A stretch of DNA of 46,650 bases from Prosthecobacter debontii (GCA_945862245.1 CAMAXN010000018.1:1-46650); one strand, 5' to 3'. Positions 7,487 through 16,383 are shown, numbered from the stretch's first letter. The notes: a model not told the origin generated them from the letters alone. Numbers and translations are program-made.

Positions 7487-9621
7487 CCAATCATCCAGAC
7501 CGGCCTTATACGCTTGAGCGGACCCGAAACATCGGGATCGCAGCGCATATCGATGCCGGGAAGACAACGCTCACCGAGCGTATTCTCTTCTACACTGGAA
7601 TGATCCACAAGATCGGTGAGGTTCATGACGGCGCTGCCACCACCGATTGGATGGAGCAGGAGCGCGAGCGCGGCATCACCATTACCTCCGCCGCCGTGAC
7701 CACAGAATGGTGGCAGCGTGAAGAGGAAAACGTCACCAAGCTTTACAGCGGCGAGAAACAGCGCATCAACATCATCGACACCCCCGGCCACGTGGATTTC
7801 ACCGCAGAGGTGGAGCGCTCGCTCCGGGTTCTTGATGGTGCCATCGTCGTTTTCTGCGGTGTCGCCGGTGTCCAGCCACAGACAGAAACCGTCTGGAGAC
7901 AGGCCACCAAATACAAAGTTCCTCGCATCGTCTTCGTCAATAAGATGGATCGCACCGGAGCTGATTTCGAAAATGTCTTTAAGGAGATCAAGGAAAAACT
8001 CGGAGCAAACGCCGTCCGTATCCTGATCCCCATCGGCTGCGAGGAGCACCTGAAAGGGCAGATCGATGTGGTCAACCAAGTCGCCGTCTACTATTCCGAC
8101 GACGACAAATACGGCTCCACCTACAGCATCGCAGAGCTCGATACAGAACAAGCTGCTGTCGCTAAAGCCGCTTATGCCGAACTTCTCTCCACCGTCTCCG
8201 ATTGCGATGATATCCTCGGTGAGAAATTCCTGATGGAAGAGGAGATCACCCGCGATGAGCTCAAGCAGGCTATCCGCCGCGCTACCATCGCCAATAAACT
8301 CGTCCCCGTCGCCGGCGGCTCCGCTTTCAAGAACAAAGGCGTCCAGTATCTTCTCGACGCCGTCATCGACTACCTTCCTTCCCCCCTCGATATCCCTTTC
8401 GCAGCCGGCATGGATCCGGAAAACCACGAGACTGTCATCGAAGTTCCCACCACCGACAACGCGAAGTTCACCGCGCTGGCCTTCAAACTCTGGGCCGATA
8501 AGTTCGTCGGAAAACTCGTTTTCTTCCGCGTCTATTCCGGCGTCGTTCGTAAAGGCGATACCGTCTATAACCCCCGCACCCGCAAGTCCGAGCGCGTTGG
8601 CAGACTCATCCGCATCCAAGCCGACGAGCACAAGGATATCGACGCATGCTTCGCCGGTGACATCGCTGCGATGGTCGGCCTGAAAAATGCCACTACTGGC
8701 GACACTCTCGCAGCCGAAGGCCACGATGTGGTTCTCGAGCCACCGACTTTCCCAGAACCAGTCATTTCCATGGCCGTCGAGCCACGCACCAAGGTAGATC
8801 AGGATAAACTCGCCATGGCACTCGCCCGGCTTTCCGATGAAGATCCGACTTTCATGGTGAAAACCGACGAGGAAACTGGCCAGACCATCATTTCTGGAAT
8901 GGGTGAGCTCCACCTCGAAATTATCGTCGATCGCATCAAGCGCGAGTTCAAGGTTGATGCCAATACCGGTGCTCCCCAGATTTCCTACCGCGAAACGATC
9001 ACGAAACCCGCTGGCGGCGAAGGCAAGCTCATCAAGCAATCCGGTGGCCGCGGCCAATACGGCCATGTCATCCTTTCCGTAAAGCCCAACGAAAGCGGCA
9101 AGGGCGTTACTGTCGAAAACAAGACCGTCGGCGGCTCGATCCCCAAAGAATACATCAATTCGGTCATCAAAGGCTGCCGCGAAGCCACCATCAACGGTGT
9201 CGTCGCAGGCTACCCTGTCATCGACCTCCACGTCGATATCCTCGACGGCTCCTTCCACGAGGTCGATTCCAACGAGAACGCCTTCGCCATGGCTGCAATC
9301 TTCGCCGTGCGTGACGGTCTCAGAAACGCCGGCCCGATCCTCCTCGAGCCAATTATGGCCGTCGAAGTTTCCACCCCCGACGATTATCAGGGTGATGTCA
9401 TGGGTGATCTCAACCGCCGCCGCGGCCAAATCCAATCCATGGAATCCAAAGGCACGTTTTCCATCGTCCGCGCCAACGTTCCTCTCAAGGAAATGTTCGG
9501 CTACGCCACCGCCGTTCGCACACTCTCATCCGGCCGCGCTTCCTACGCGATGACTCCCTCTCATTTCGAACAGGTTCCCAACAACATCGTCGAGGCCATC
9601 GCCGTCGATCGCGTTGCCTGA
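7480..9621 (+). CDS. fusA: Elongation factor G
   Basis: EF-G is the translocation GTPase. All G motifs are present: AHIDAGKTT (G1), RGITITSAAVT (G2), DTPGHVDF (G3), NKMD (G4) and GGSAFKNKG (G5). Domains II to V follow, including the domain IV segment around GGRGQYGHVI. The 713-residue length is normal. The start is decided by the sequence: an in-frame TGA lies at 7474-7476, the next codon is ATT, and the only ordinary start before the conserved YTLERTRNIGIAAHIDAG block is TTG at 7480. That TTG lies inside the heptamer tract, and there is no Shine-Dalgarno sequence. Confidence 0.97.
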   Translation: MNPNHPDRPYTLERTRNIGIAAHIDAGKTTLTERILFYTGMIHKIGEVHDGAATTDWMEQERERGITITSAAVTTEWWQREEENVTKLYSGEKQRINIIDTPGHVDFTAEVERSLRVLDGAIVVFCGVAGVQPQTETVWRQATKYKVPRIVFVNKMDRTGADFENVFKEIKEKLGANAVRILIPIGCEEHLKGQIDVVNQVAVYYSDDDKYGSTYSIAELDTEQAAVAKAAYAELLSTVSDCDDILGEKFLMEEEITRDELKQAIRRATIANKLVPVAGGSAFKNKGVQYLLDAVIDYLPSPLDIPFAAGMDPENHETVIEVPTTDNAKFTALAFKLWADKFVGKLVFFRVYSGVVRKGDTVYNPRTRKSERVGRLIRIQADEHKDIDACFAGDIAAMVGLKNATTGDTLAAEGHDVVLEPPTFPEPVISMAVEPRTKVDQDKLAMALARLSDEDPTFMVKTDEETGQTIISGMGELHLEIIVDRIKREFKVDANTGAPQISYRETITKPAGGEGKLIKQSGGRGQYGHVILSVKPNESGKGVTVENKTVGGSIPKEYINSVIKGCREATINGVVAGYPVIDLHVDILDGSFHEVDSNENAFAMAAIFAVRDGLRNAGPILLEPIMAVEVSTPDDYQGDVMGDLNRRRGQIQSMESKGTFSIVRANVPLKEMFGYATAVRTLSSGRASYAMTPSHFEQVPNNIVEAIAVDRVA

Positions 9622-9662
9622 TCCTTTAACAAACTCTCATAACCAACAACCACTCCAATCCC

Positions 9663-9971
9663 ATGTCAGCTCAGAAAATACGGATCCGCCTACGTGCCTT
9701 CGACCACCGCGCCATCGACCGCTCGGCCCTCGAAATCGTGGAGACCGCAAAGCGCACCGGTGCACGTGTTGCTGGACCCATTCCGCTTCCGACCCGCATC
9801 GAGAAATTCAGCGTCAACCGTTCCGTCCACGTGAACAAGAAGTCCGCTGAACAGTTTGAGATTCGCACTCACAAGCGCCTCCTCGACATCGTCGATCCAA
9901 CCGCCCGCACCGTGGACGAGCTCAAGAAGCTCAACCTCCCCGCCGGTGTCGATATCACCATCAAAATCTGA
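9663..9971 (+). CDS. rpsJ: 30S ribosomal protein S10
   Basis: S10 is a 30S head protein and in E. coli also acts as the antitermination factor NusE. The 102 residues show the canonical fold: [40 protein letters not shown], the loop segment and [18 protein letters not shown]. It begins 41 bp after fusA, so the str and S10 groups run together here without tuf between them. No Shine-Dalgarno sequence precedes the ATG. Confidence 0.98.
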   Translation: MSAQKIRIRLRAFDHRAIDRSALEIVETAKRTGARVAGPIPLPTRIEKFSVNRSVHVNKKSAEQFEIRTHKRLLDIVDPTARTVDELKKLNLPAGVDITIKI

Positions 9972-9983
9972 CAGGTGCTCTGT

Positions 9984-10011
9984 TTAACTTCTAACTTCTA
10001 ACATCTAAATT
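9984..10011 (+). repeat. Heptamer-periodic tract before rplC
   Basis: Four units fill most of the rpsJ-rplC spacer: TTAACTT, CTAACTT, CTAACAT, CTAAATT. The tract ends 8 bp before the rplC ATG. Confidence 0.85.
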
Positions 10012-10019
10012 TTCACGCT

Positions 10020-10649
10020 ATGTCACTCGGACTCCTCGGCAAAAAAATCGGCATGACCCGCATCTTCGATAAAGAAGCGGGCTCCAGCATTCCCGTAACC
10101 GTCATCGACGTTTCCGGAAACACCCTGCTCCAATCGAAAACCGTCGAATCCGACGGCTACACCGCCGTTCAGGTTGGTTTCGATGATCAGAAAGAGTTCC
10201 GCGTAAACAAACCGGATCTCGCCCGCTTTAAGAAAGCCGGTTCCGCTCCAAAGCGCATCGTCAAGGAATTCCGTTTTGAAAACGGCACCGAAGTTCCCTC
10301 AGAGCATCCCGGCCTCGCCCTCTTCACTGCTGGTCAATATGTCGATGTCATCGGCAAAACCATCGGCCGCGGCTTCCAAGGTGTGGTCAAACGCCACAAA
10401 TTCCACGGCCAGCCAATGGCTCACGGTCACATGATGCACCGCCGTTCCGGCGCCATCGCCGCCGGCTCGACCCCAGGTCGTGTCTGGAAAAACCAGAAGA
10501 TGCCCGGTCACATGGGCACCACCAAATCCACTGTTCAGAACCTCAAGGTCATCGCCGTCCGCGAAGAGGATGGAGTCATCCTCGTCTCCGGTTCCGTCCC
10601 GGGTCACAAAGGTTCCTACCTCACGATCCGCGCTGCGAAGAAAAAATAA
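10020..10649 (+). CDS. rplC: 50S ribosomal protein L3
   Basis: L3 is one of the first proteins to bind 23S rRNA, and its loop reaches the peptidyl transferase centre. The 209-residue product starts LGLLGKKIGMTRIFD and contains the conserved centre-facing segment GFQGVVKRHKFHGQPMAHGH with the Gln that is methylated in E. coli. It then runs through GAIAAGSTPGRVWKNQKMPGHMG. It follows rpsJ with a 48-bp spacer occupied by a heptamer tract. No Shine-Dalgarno sequence is present. Confidence 0.98.
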   Translation: MSLGLLGKKIGMTRIFDKEAGSSIPVTVIDVSGNTLLQSKTVESDGYTAVQVGFDDQKEFRVNKPDLARFKKAGSAPKRIVKEFRFENGTEVPSEHPGLALFTAGQYVDVIGKTIGRGFQGVVKRHKFHGQPMAHGHMMHRRSGAIAAGSTPGRVWKNQKMPGHMGTTKSTVQNLKVIAVREEDGVILVSGSVPGHKGSYLTIRAAKKK

Positions 10650-10692
10650 GCACCGCGCCTGTCCTTTCACCATCTAACCTGAAATTTCCGCC

Positions 10693-11301
10693 ATGTCAGC
10701 CAAAGCCTTCACCGCAGCAGATGCCGAAGCAGCCAACCTCGTTCTAATCGGCGAGGAAAAAGGCCGCCAAGCCGTCCATGACCTCATCACCGCCTATCGC
10801 GCCAACCGCCGATCCGGCACCGCAAACACCAAGACCCGTGGCGAAGTCCGCGGTAACAACAAGAAGATCTACAAACAAAAGGGCACTGGTAACGCCCGTC
10901 ACGGCGACAAGCGCGCTCCGATCTTCGTAGGTGGCGGCGTGGTCTTCGGCCCGCGTCCCCGCTCCTACGCTAAGAGCGTCCCACGTTCCGTCCGCAAGCT
11001 CGCCCTACGCCGCGTCCTCGGTGACCTCACCCGCGCCGAGAAACTCTTCACCTTGCCTTCCTTCGCCATCGCCGACGGCAAGACCAAATCCTTCGTCTCC
11101 ACCATCAGCGCGGTTACCGAAGCTGACCGCAAGGTTCTCCTCGTCGGAGATTTCGACGATGCCACCAAGCGCGCCGCACGTAACGTCGCATGGGTGCAAC
11201 TCGTCACCGCCACCGACCTCAACGTCGAGCAACTGCTCCTCTCTAAAGTTATTATCCTCGTCGGCGACGCTGTCACGACCCTCGCCCATCGCACCGCCTG
11301 A
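10693..11301 (+). CDS. rplD: 50S ribosomal protein L4
   Basis: L4 lines the peptide exit tunnel. The 202 residues include the tunnel loop with TRGEVRGNNKKIYKQKGTGNARHGDKRAPIFVGGGVVFGPRPRSY, a strong family signature, and the C-terminal Rossmann-like half (VLLVGDFDD...). In E. coli L4 represses its own operon through the S10 leader; here rpsJ has no independent leader, so that mechanism is not evident. Confidence 0.98.
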   Translation: MSAKAFTAADAEAANLVLIGEEKGRQAVHDLITAYRANRRSGTANTKTRGEVRGNNKKIYKQKGTGNARHGDKRAPIFVGGGVVFGPRPRSYAKSVPRSVRKLALRRVLGDLTRAEKLFTLPSFAIADGKTKSFVSTISAVTEADRKVLLVGDFDDATKRAARNVAWVQLVTATDLNVEQLLLSKVIILVGDAVTTLAHRTA

Positions 11302-11322
11302 TTTTCCAAAATACCTACGACC

Positions 11323-11607
11323 ATGAAAGACATCTACCAGGTCATCAAAAACGTCCGCCTCAGCGAAAAAGCCTCTATGCTCCAAGAACGGAATAATGAG
11401 GTCGTTCTTGAGGTCGATCCCGCCGCCAACAAACTCGAGATCAAGCAGGCCGTCGAAACCATCTTCAACAAGAAGGTCGTGGCAGTCCGCACAGCAAACT
11501 ACGACGGGAAAATCCGCCGCAAACGCCGCCCCGACCAAGGCCGCACCGCCCGATTCAAAAAAGCGGTCGTCCGCCTGGCCGACGGCCAATCCATCGACCT
11601 CATCTAA
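11323..11607 (+). CDS. rplW: 50S ribosomal protein L23
   Basis: L23 sits at the tunnel exit and docks trigger factor and SRP. The 94-residue protein has the family segments NVRLSEKASMLQERNNEVVLEVDPAANKLEIKQAVETIFNKKVVAVRTANY and an Arg/Lys-rich loop (IRRKRRPDQGR). It begins 21 bp after rplD with an ATG and has no Shine-Dalgarno sequence. Confidence 0.97.
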   Translation: MKDIYQVIKNVRLSEKASMLQERNNEVVLEVDPAANKLEIKQAVETIFNKKVVAVRTANYDGKIRRKRRPDQGRTARFKKAVVRLADGQSIDLI

Positions 11608-11670
11608 GCCACCGGCCGTCCCGCCCCGCAAGGCGGCAAGCCACCAGCAACCATTCAACGCACGCGAGTC

Positions 11671-12516
11671 ATGCCACTTAAAACTTTCAAGCCCAACACT
11701 CCTTCCGAACGCTATAAGGAACTCCCGTCCTTCGACGAGATCACCAAGAGTAAACCGGAGAAGTCCCTGCTTACCCCGCTCAAGCGCTCGGGCGGCCGTA
11801 ACAACACCGGTCGTATCACAACCCGCCACATCGGCGGTGGTCATAAGCGCCACTACCGTCTTGTCGATTTCAAGCGCAACAAGCGCGATGTCGAAGCAAC
11901 GGTCGTCGGCATCGAATACGATCCGAACCGCACTTGCCGCATCGCCCTGATCCAATACAAGGACGGCGTGAAATCCTATATCCTCGCCCCTGCCGGTCTA
12001 ACCGACGGCGCGAAGATCGTGTCCGGCGAAAATGTCGCCCCAAAGGTTGGCAACGCAATGCCACTCGGCAAGGTGCCGCTCGGAACGGAAATCCACAATA
12101 TCGAACTGCTCCCGGGCAGCGGCGGTAAAGTCGCCCGTTCGGCTGGCCAGAGCGCAGTCCTTTCCAACCGCGATGGCGGCTGGGCTCTCGTGAAAATGCG
12201 CTCCGGTGAAATCCGCCGCTTCCACGAAGGCTGCTACTGCACCATCGGTGTCGTTGGCAACCGCGACCACATGAACGAAGTCTCCGGAAAAGCCGGCCGC
12301 ACTCGCTGGCAAGGTGTCCGCCCAACCGTCCGCGGCATGTGCATGAACCCCGTCGATCACCCGAACGGTGGTGGCGAAGGTAAGTCGAAGTCCGGTGGTG
12401 GTCGCCAACACCTTCTCTCCCCATGGGGTCACGCAAAAGGTCAGAAGACCCGCAAGCGGAAGAAGACTACCAGCGTTTTCATCGTCGAGTCACGCCACGA
12501 CAATAAGAAGAAGTAA
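11671..12516 (+). CDS. rplB: 50S ribosomal protein L2
   Basis: L2 is needed for subunit joining and peptidyl transfer. The 281-residue sequence has [23 protein letters not shown] near the start, the SH3-like core, and the conserved end with [15 protein letters not shown], whose His is functionally important in E. coli, then [22 protein letters not shown]. The 63-bp spacer from rplW is GC-rich with a short CGCC/GGCG repeat and lacks the heptamer pattern. Confidence 0.98.
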   Translation: MPLKTFKPNTPSERYKELPSFDEITKSKPEKSLLTPLKRSGGRNNTGRITTRHIGGGHKRHYRLVDFKRNKRDVEATVVGIEYDPNRTCRIALIQYKDGVKSYILAPAGLTDGAKIVSGENVAPKVGNAMPLGKVPLGTEIHNIELLPGSGGKVARSAGQSAVLSNRDGGWALVKMRSGEIRRFHEGCYCTIGVVGNRDHMNEVSGKAGRTRWQGVRPTVRGMCMNPVDHPNGGGEGKSKSGGGRQHLLSPWGHAKGQKTRKRKKTTSVFIVESRHDNKKK

Positions 12517-12546
12517 TCCTTTACCGAACCCTCAATCCATCAAGTT

Positions 12547-12819
12547 ATGCCACGCTCCCTCAAGAAAGGCCCGTTCGTCGATCAGAAGCTTCTCGCCAAG
12601 ATCGATGCCGTCGCCGAAGCCGGATCCGACCGCAAGCCCATCAAGACATGGTCCCGCAAGTCCATGATCACACCGGACTTCGTTAGCCACAACTTCTCCG
12701 TTCACAACGGCAAGACCTTCATTCCTGTTTACGTCACGGAAAACATGGTCGGACACAAACTCGGCGAATTCGCACCGACCCGCATCTTCCGCGCCCACGG
12801 CGGCATCGGTAAGAAGTAA
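12547..12819 (+). CDS. rpsS: 30S ribosomal protein S19
   Basis: S19 is a 30S head protein that contacts S13 and, in E. coli, the A-site tRNA. The 90 residues start [16 protein letters not shown] and contain [48 protein letters not shown], all canonical. It is followed not by rplV but by a 112-bp repeat-bearing spacer and a gene for an exported protein. Confidence 0.98.
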   Translation: MPRSLKKGPFVDQKLLAKIDAVAEAGSDRKPIKTWSRKSMITPDFVSHNFSVHNGKTFIPVYVTENMVGHKLGEFAPTRIFRAHGGIGKK

Positions 12820-12824
12820 AAATT

Positions 12825-12925
12825 AACTCTCAAACTTTAAACCTCAAATCAGACTCCGCTTCGAGATTCCAACCTGCCCAAAGGCTCTTCATCGGAGTTA
12901 AAAACTTAAAGTTTAAAGTTTCACC
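12825..12925 (+). repeat. Inverted pair of heptamer tracts before the inserted gene
   Basis: The left tract (12825-12852) reads AACTCTC, AAACTTT, AAACCTC, AAATCAG. The right tract (12898-12925) reads TTAAAAA, CTTAAAG, TTTAAAG, TTTCACC. AAACTTTAAAC (12832-12842) is the exact reverse complement of GTTTAAAGTTT (12911-12921). ACTCCG (12853-12858) pairs with CGGAGT (12893-12898), so the spacer RNA could form one long interrupted hairpin. The right half resembles the leader of secY. Confidence 0.8.
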
Positions 12926-12931
12926 ACCACC

Positions 12932-13654
12932 ATGTCCTCTTCCTTCCATCCACGTTCCTTCGCCGCTGCCCTCGGGCTGCTGGCCACGGCCTTGTCGTGC
13001 CAAGGCCAAGACAACGCGGTCAATGCGGCGGAACTTCAGGATCTCGTTACCGATCTCCGAGATGAGAACCGCACGCTCAAGAGCGCACTCGTGGAGGCGA
13101 ACAAGGCAGACAAAGCCTCCACTGACCAGCTCAACCAAGTGCGGGAGCGCTTGGAAGCCCTCGGCAAGAACCTCCTCGATGGCGGCGACGACCGCCTGAT
13201 CCAAGCAGCATCCGATCTTGAACTCGCCAACGAGCGCATCACCCAACTTGAAGCCGCCGCCGTCCGCCTCTTCTCCTCTGTCACAGATTACCTCCGCCAA
13301 GCCGTCGTATCGGATCCCGATGCACGTCTTCGCGTGGAAACTGCGATGAGAGAGCTTGACTCGATCAGCGGTCTCCGCCAGAAACCGCGCCCCGACATCC
13401 TCACCGGTGATCTCCAACGGGCTCAGATCGTCAGCCTCGACCAAGAAAGTGGCATGCTCGTTCTGAATCTCGGCGATACACAGGGTGCCATGATCGGAAT
13501 GACATTCCGCCTAATACGCGGCCAGCAAACCTACGGCAAAGCCATCCTTGCGGATGTCCGCCAAGGGGTTTCTGGAGCCTTTGTCGAACACATCGATTCC
13601 AAGGATTATACACCCCGTCTCGGCGACACCGCCGTCCTGCTCACACAAAACTAA
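12932..13654 (+). CDS. Exported coiled-coil protein inserted in the S10 operon
   Basis: The 240-residue product has an N-terminal Sec signal peptide (SFAAALGLLATALSCQGQ). A Cys at the end could suggest a lipoprotein, but the lipobox is poor. Residues about 32-110 are a heptad-patterned, Glu/Leu-rich coiled coil (LQDLVTDLRDENRTLKSALVEANK...). Residues about 160-238 form a beta-rich, Gly-turn domain (IVSLDQESGMLVLNLGDTQG, ending LGDTAVLL) that resembles the small C-terminal SH3-like domains found in envelope and flagellar accessory proteins; that resemblance is my inference. It lies between rpsS and rplV on the same strand with short spacers, so it must be cotranscribed with ribosomal genes. 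I do not recognise a named family. Confidence 0.85.
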   Translation: MSSSFHPRSFAAALGLLATALSCQGQDNAVNAAELQDLVTDLRDENRTLKSALVEANKADKASTDQLNQVRERLEALGKNLLDGGDDRLIQAASDLELANERITQLEAAAVRLFSSVTDYLRQAVVSDPDARLRVETAMRELDSISGLRQKPRPDILTGDLQRAQIVSLDQESGMLVLNLGDTQGAMIGMTFRLIRGQQTYGKAILADVRQGVSGAFVEHIDSKDYTPRLGDTAVLLTQN

Positions 13655-13683
13655 TTTCCTCAAACCTCACCATACCGCCGACC

Positions 13684-14103
13684 ATGGAAGTCACCAGCAC
13701 CACCAAATTTGTCCGTCTCTCGCCGAAAAAAGCGCGTGACGTCGCCCGCGAAATTCAGGGACTCCCTGTGTCTAACGCACTCGATATCCTGACTTTCACC
13801 CCGAAGAAGGCAGCAATGTTAATCGGCAAGACGCTCAAGACCGCGATCGCCGACGCAGAAAATAACTTCTCGCTCGATACCAGCACCCTCACTATCAAGG
13901 AAGCCGTCATTGGCGCAGGCCCCACGCTTCGCCGCCACATGCCGCGCGCTAAGGGTTCCGCCGGTGCCATCCTCAAGCGTACCTCACACATCTCCATCAC
14001 CCTAGTTGGTGCAGCTACCGAAAAGAAAAAGCGCGCCCCCAAGAAAGCCGCCGCCAAAGCCGATACCGTACCCGCAGCCACCGCTGAAGAAGCCACCGCC
14101 TAA
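13684..14103 (+). CDS. rplV: 50S ribosomal protein L22
   Basis: L22 lines the exit tunnel; its long beta-hairpin reaches the narrowest part. The 139 residues include KFVRLSPKKARDVAREIQGLPVSNALDILTFTPKKAA, the hairpin GAGPTLRRHMPRAKGSAGAILKRTSHISI, and an Ala/Lys-rich C-terminal tail of about 30 residues that E. coli L22 lacks. It begins 30 bp after the inserted exported-protein gene and resumes the normal S10 operon order. Confidence 0.97.
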   Translation: MEVTSTTKFVRLSPKKARDVAREIQGLPVSNALDILTFTPKKAAMLIGKTLKTAIADAENNFSLDTSTLTIKEAVIGAGPTLRRHMPRAKGSAGAILKRTSHISITLVGAATEKKKRAPKKAAAKADTVPAATAEEATA

Positions 14104-14133
14104 CCCCCTCCGAAACTCTCTCCACCTAAAAAC

Positions 14134-14940
14134 ATGGGCCAAAAAGTAAATCCGATCGCCTTCCGCCTCGCCGTCAATAAGGACTGGCGCTCCAAATGGT
14201 ATGCCAGCGGCAAGGACTACACAAAGAAGCTCCACGAGGATCTTGCCATTCGAGCATACTTCAAACAGAAGCTTGTCAACGCTGGCCTCGCCCGCGTCGT
14301 CATCGAGCGCGCATGGAATAGCGTCCGCGTAACTCTCCACTCCTCGCGCCCCGGTCTTATCATCGGCCGCCAAGGTAAGGAGATCGAGATCATGACCGCT
14401 GACATCAGCAAAATCTGCAAGGACTCCCAGGTTAAACTCGACATCCTCGAGATCCGCAAGCCGGAACTCGATGCCCAACTCGTCGCTGAACAGATCGCCG
14501 TTCAACTCGAGCGCCGCATTTCTTTCCGCCGCGCCATGAAACGCTCCCTCCAGACCGCTATGGAATTCGGTGCTGAAGGCATCCGTGTCCGCTGCGCAGG
14601 TCGCCTCGGCGGTGCTGATATCGCCCGCTCAGAGAGCTATCGCGAAGGCAAGGTGCCGCTTCAGACGCTCCGCGTCCCCCTCGATTACGGCTTCGCTGAA
14701 GCCCGCACTGTTTACGGAATCATTGGGGTGAAATGCTGGGTCAACAAAATGGACGAGGACGGCAAGCCCGACCGCAACGATCGTGGTGATCGTGGTGATC
14801 GTGGTGATCGTGGTGATCGCGGAGATCGCGGAGACCGTGGCAACCGCGGGGGCGGAGACCGCCGCCAAGGAGGAGGAGACCGCCGTCCCGATAACCGCCC
14901 GCAAGGAGGCGCACCGACTCCCGCTGCACCGACCGCCTGA
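14134..14940 (+). CDS. rpsC: 30S ribosomal protein S3 with DRG-repeat tail
   Basis: S3 forms part of the mRNA entry channel. The first 210 residues are canonical: MGQKVNPIAFRL, the KH domain RVTLHSSRPGLIIGRQGKEIE, and the C-terminal domain with RISFRRAMKRSLQTAMEFGAEGIRVRCAGRLGGADIAR. The remainder is a 55-residue tail of Asp-Arg-Gly triplets followed by Gly/Arg/Pro-rich sequence, giving 268 residues instead of about 233. The tail resembles RGG-type RNA-binding tails and is encoded by a 9-bp tandem repeat. Confidence 0.97.
   Translation: MGQKVNPIAFRLAVNKDWRSKWYASGKDYTKKLHEDLAIRAYFKQKLVNAGLARVVIERAWNSVRVTLHSSRPGLIIGRQGKEIEIMTADISKICKDSQVKLDILEIRKPELDAQLVAEQIAVQLERRISFRRAMKRSLQTAMEFGAEGIRVRCAGRLGGADIARSESYREGKVPLQTLRVPLDYGFAEARTVYGIIGVKCWVNKMDEDGKPDRNDRGDRGDRGDRGDRGDRGDRGNRGGGDRRQGGGDRRPDNRPQGGAPTPAAPTA
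14779..14841 (+). repeat. 9-bp tandem repeat encoding the S3 DRG tail
   Basis: Four identical GATCGTGGT units (14779-14814) are followed by two GATCGCGGA units and one GACCGTGGC unit. Each encodes Asp-Arg-Gly. The identical third-base choices in the first four copies suggest recent expansion by slippage, which would stay in frame. Confidence 0.95.
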
Positions 14941-14996
14941 TCCAATAGCCTGCCAAGCCCCTCAAACACAACCATTTTCACAAGGAGAAATAAGCC

Positions 14997-15416
14997 ATGC
15001 CTTTGATGCCCAAACGAACCAAGTTCCGCAAGAGCCACCGCGGATCACGCGCCGGAAACGCCCAGCGCGGAACCACCGTCGCCTTCGGTGACTTCGGCCT
15101 GCAGACCCTCGAGCGCGCCTGGATGACCACGCGCCAGATCGAAGCCTGCCGGGTCGCAATCAACCGCTCCCTCAAACGGAAAGGCAAAGTCTTCATTCGG
15201 ATCTTTCCGCACAAATCCATTACCCGCCGCCCCCCCGAAACTCGTATGGGTAAAGGCAAAGGAGCCGTCGACACTTGGGTCGCCGTAATCCGCCCTGGCA
15301 ATATGCTTTTCGAAGTCGCCGGTGTCCCCGAATCAGCCGCCAAAGAGGCGATGCGCCTCGCTTCCTACAAACTTGGCTTCCGCACACGCCTCGTGACCCG
15401 CAACCCGCACCAATAA
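14997..15416 (+). CDS. rplP: 50S ribosomal protein L16
   Basis: L16 helps position A-site tRNA in the large subunit. The 139-residue protein reads [16 protein letters not shown], then [17 protein letters not shown], and contains [22 protein letters not shown], in which the Arg region hydroxylated in E. coli is present. It has one of the few clear Shine-Dalgarno sequences in the operon, AAGGAG, about nine bases before the ATG. The second Met codon (15006) is an alternative start. Confidence 0.97.
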   Translation: MPLMPKRTKFRKSHRGSRAGNAQRGTTVAFGDFGLQTLERAWMTTRQIEACRVAINRSLKRKGKVFIRIFPHKSITRRPPETRMGKGKGAVDTWVAVIRPGNMLFEVAGVPESAAKEAMRLASYKLGFRTRLVTRNPHQ

Positions 15417-15435
15417 CACTCACCACGTAACGACC

Positions 15436-15630
15436 ATGGCCGCCACTAAAGCCAAAGACATCCGCGAACTCTCCGCCGACGAGCGCCTCAAGCGCCTCCG
15501 CGACCTCAAACAGGAATCCATGAACCTGCGCCTACAGCGTTCCGCCGGAACCCTCGAAAACCCGGCCCGCTTCAAGCAAGTTCGCCGCGAGATCGCGCAA
15601 ATCCTCACCATCACCACCGAAAAAGCCTGA
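15436..15630 (+). CDS. rpmC: 50S ribosomal protein L29
   Basis: L29 is a two-helix protein next to L23 at the exit tunnel. The 64 residues have the family pattern [53 protein letters not shown]. It starts 19 bp after rplP, in the standard L16-L29-S17 order, without a Shine-Dalgarno sequence. Confidence 0.96.
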   Translation: MAATKAKDIRELSADERLKRLRDLKQESMNLRLQRSAGTLENPARFKQVRREIAQILTITTEKA

Positions 15631-15676
15631 GCCATATAGGGTCGCGAACCGGCCCACATCCCAACGATCTACCATC

Positions 15677-15955
15677 ATGAGCGAATCATCCCAGGAAGCC
15701 GTAACGGCCGCCGAAAGCAACCGTAAGACCCGCGTCGGCGTCGTCGTCTCCAATAAAATGGACAAGACCATCGTCGTCGAGCACGTCGCCCGCGTTCCCC
15801 ATCCTAAGTTCAACAAGATCGTCAAGCGCTCGAAGAAATACTACGTGCACGACGAGAAAGGCGAAGCCGCCATAGGCGACCGCGTCCGCATCATCGAAAC
15901 TAAGCCCCTCTCAAAGCTGAAGCGCTGGGCGCTCGCCGAGATTCTTTCCCACTAA
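15677..15955 (+). CDS. rpsQ: 30S ribosomal protein S17
   Basis: S17 is an OB-fold primary binder of 16S rRNA. The 92 residues contain [45 protein letters not shown] and end with the [24 protein letters not shown] signature. About 12 acidic and Ser-rich residues precede the core. It begins 46 bp after rpmC. Confidence 0.97.
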   Translation: MSESSQEAVTAAESNRKTRVGVVVSNKMDKTIVVEHVARVPHPKFNKIVKRSKKYYVHDEKGEAAIGDRVRIIETKPLSKLKRWALAEILSH

Positions 15956-15974
15956 CTCCCGCTCCTACAAATTT

Positions 15975-16340
15975 ATGATCCAGATGGAAACTATGCTCAA
16001 CGTCGCCGACAACACCGGCGCGCGCACCGCTAAGATGATCGGAGTCCTTGGCAAACGCAGCCGCTCCGCCCGCCTCGGCGATGTCATCACAGCCCACATC
16101 CGCGATTCCATACCCACTGCCTCAGTGAAAAAGGGCAGTGTGGTCAAGGCAGTCGTCGTCCGCACCACCTTTCCGGTTCGCCGTCCCGATGGCTCCGTCC
16201 TCCGCTTCGACTCAAACGCGATCGTTATCATCGACAAGGACAATAACCCCCGCGGCACCCGCATCTTCGGACCTGTCGCCCGCGAACTCCGCGAAAAACA
16301 GTTCATGAAGATCGTCTCCCTCGCACCTGAGGTTCTCTGA
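15975..16340 (+). CDS. rplN: 50S ribosomal protein L14
   Basis: L14 lies at the subunit interface and is the docking site of RsfS. The 121 residues are canonical: [27 protein letters not shown], then [31 protein letters not shown] and [28 protein letters not shown]. It starts 19 bp after rpsQ. A heptamer tract follows the stop. Confidence 0.98.
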   Translation: MIQMETMLNVADNTGARTAKMIGVLGKRSRSARLGDVITAHIRDSIPTASVKKGSVVKAVVVRTTFPVRRPDGSVLRFDSNAIVIIDKDNNPRGTRIFGPVARELREKQFMKIVSLAPEVL

Positions 16341-16343
16341 TTC

Positions 16344-16371
16344 TCAATATCCGAATCTCTAATATTTAATC
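16344..16371 (+). repeat. Heptamer-periodic tract before rplX
   Basis: The units TCAATAT, CCGAATC, TCTAATA and TTTAATC lie between the rplN stop and a pyrimidine run (TCTTTTTCTC) that leads to the rplX ATG. The pattern is more degenerate than in the fusA or map spacers. Confidence 0.6.
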
Positions 16372-16383
16372 TCTTTTTCTCTA

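Noticed and set aside
7126..9435. Very long open frame (769 codons) on the minus strand opposite rpsG/fusA.
   Set aside because: It mirrors the codon bias of fusA, has no family resemblance and is rich in Asp, Gly and Val typical of antisense readings; EF-G is unquestionable on the plus strand.
11005..11955. 316-codon minus-strand frame opposite rplD-rplB.
   Set aside because: It is a shadow of three conserved ribosomal genes, with no start signal or recognisable domain.
14779..14841. Tandem repeats considered as CRISPR.
   Set aside because: 9-bp units without spacers, inside rpsC and in frame; no cas genes. The heptamer tracts are likewise too short and contiguous for CRISPR.
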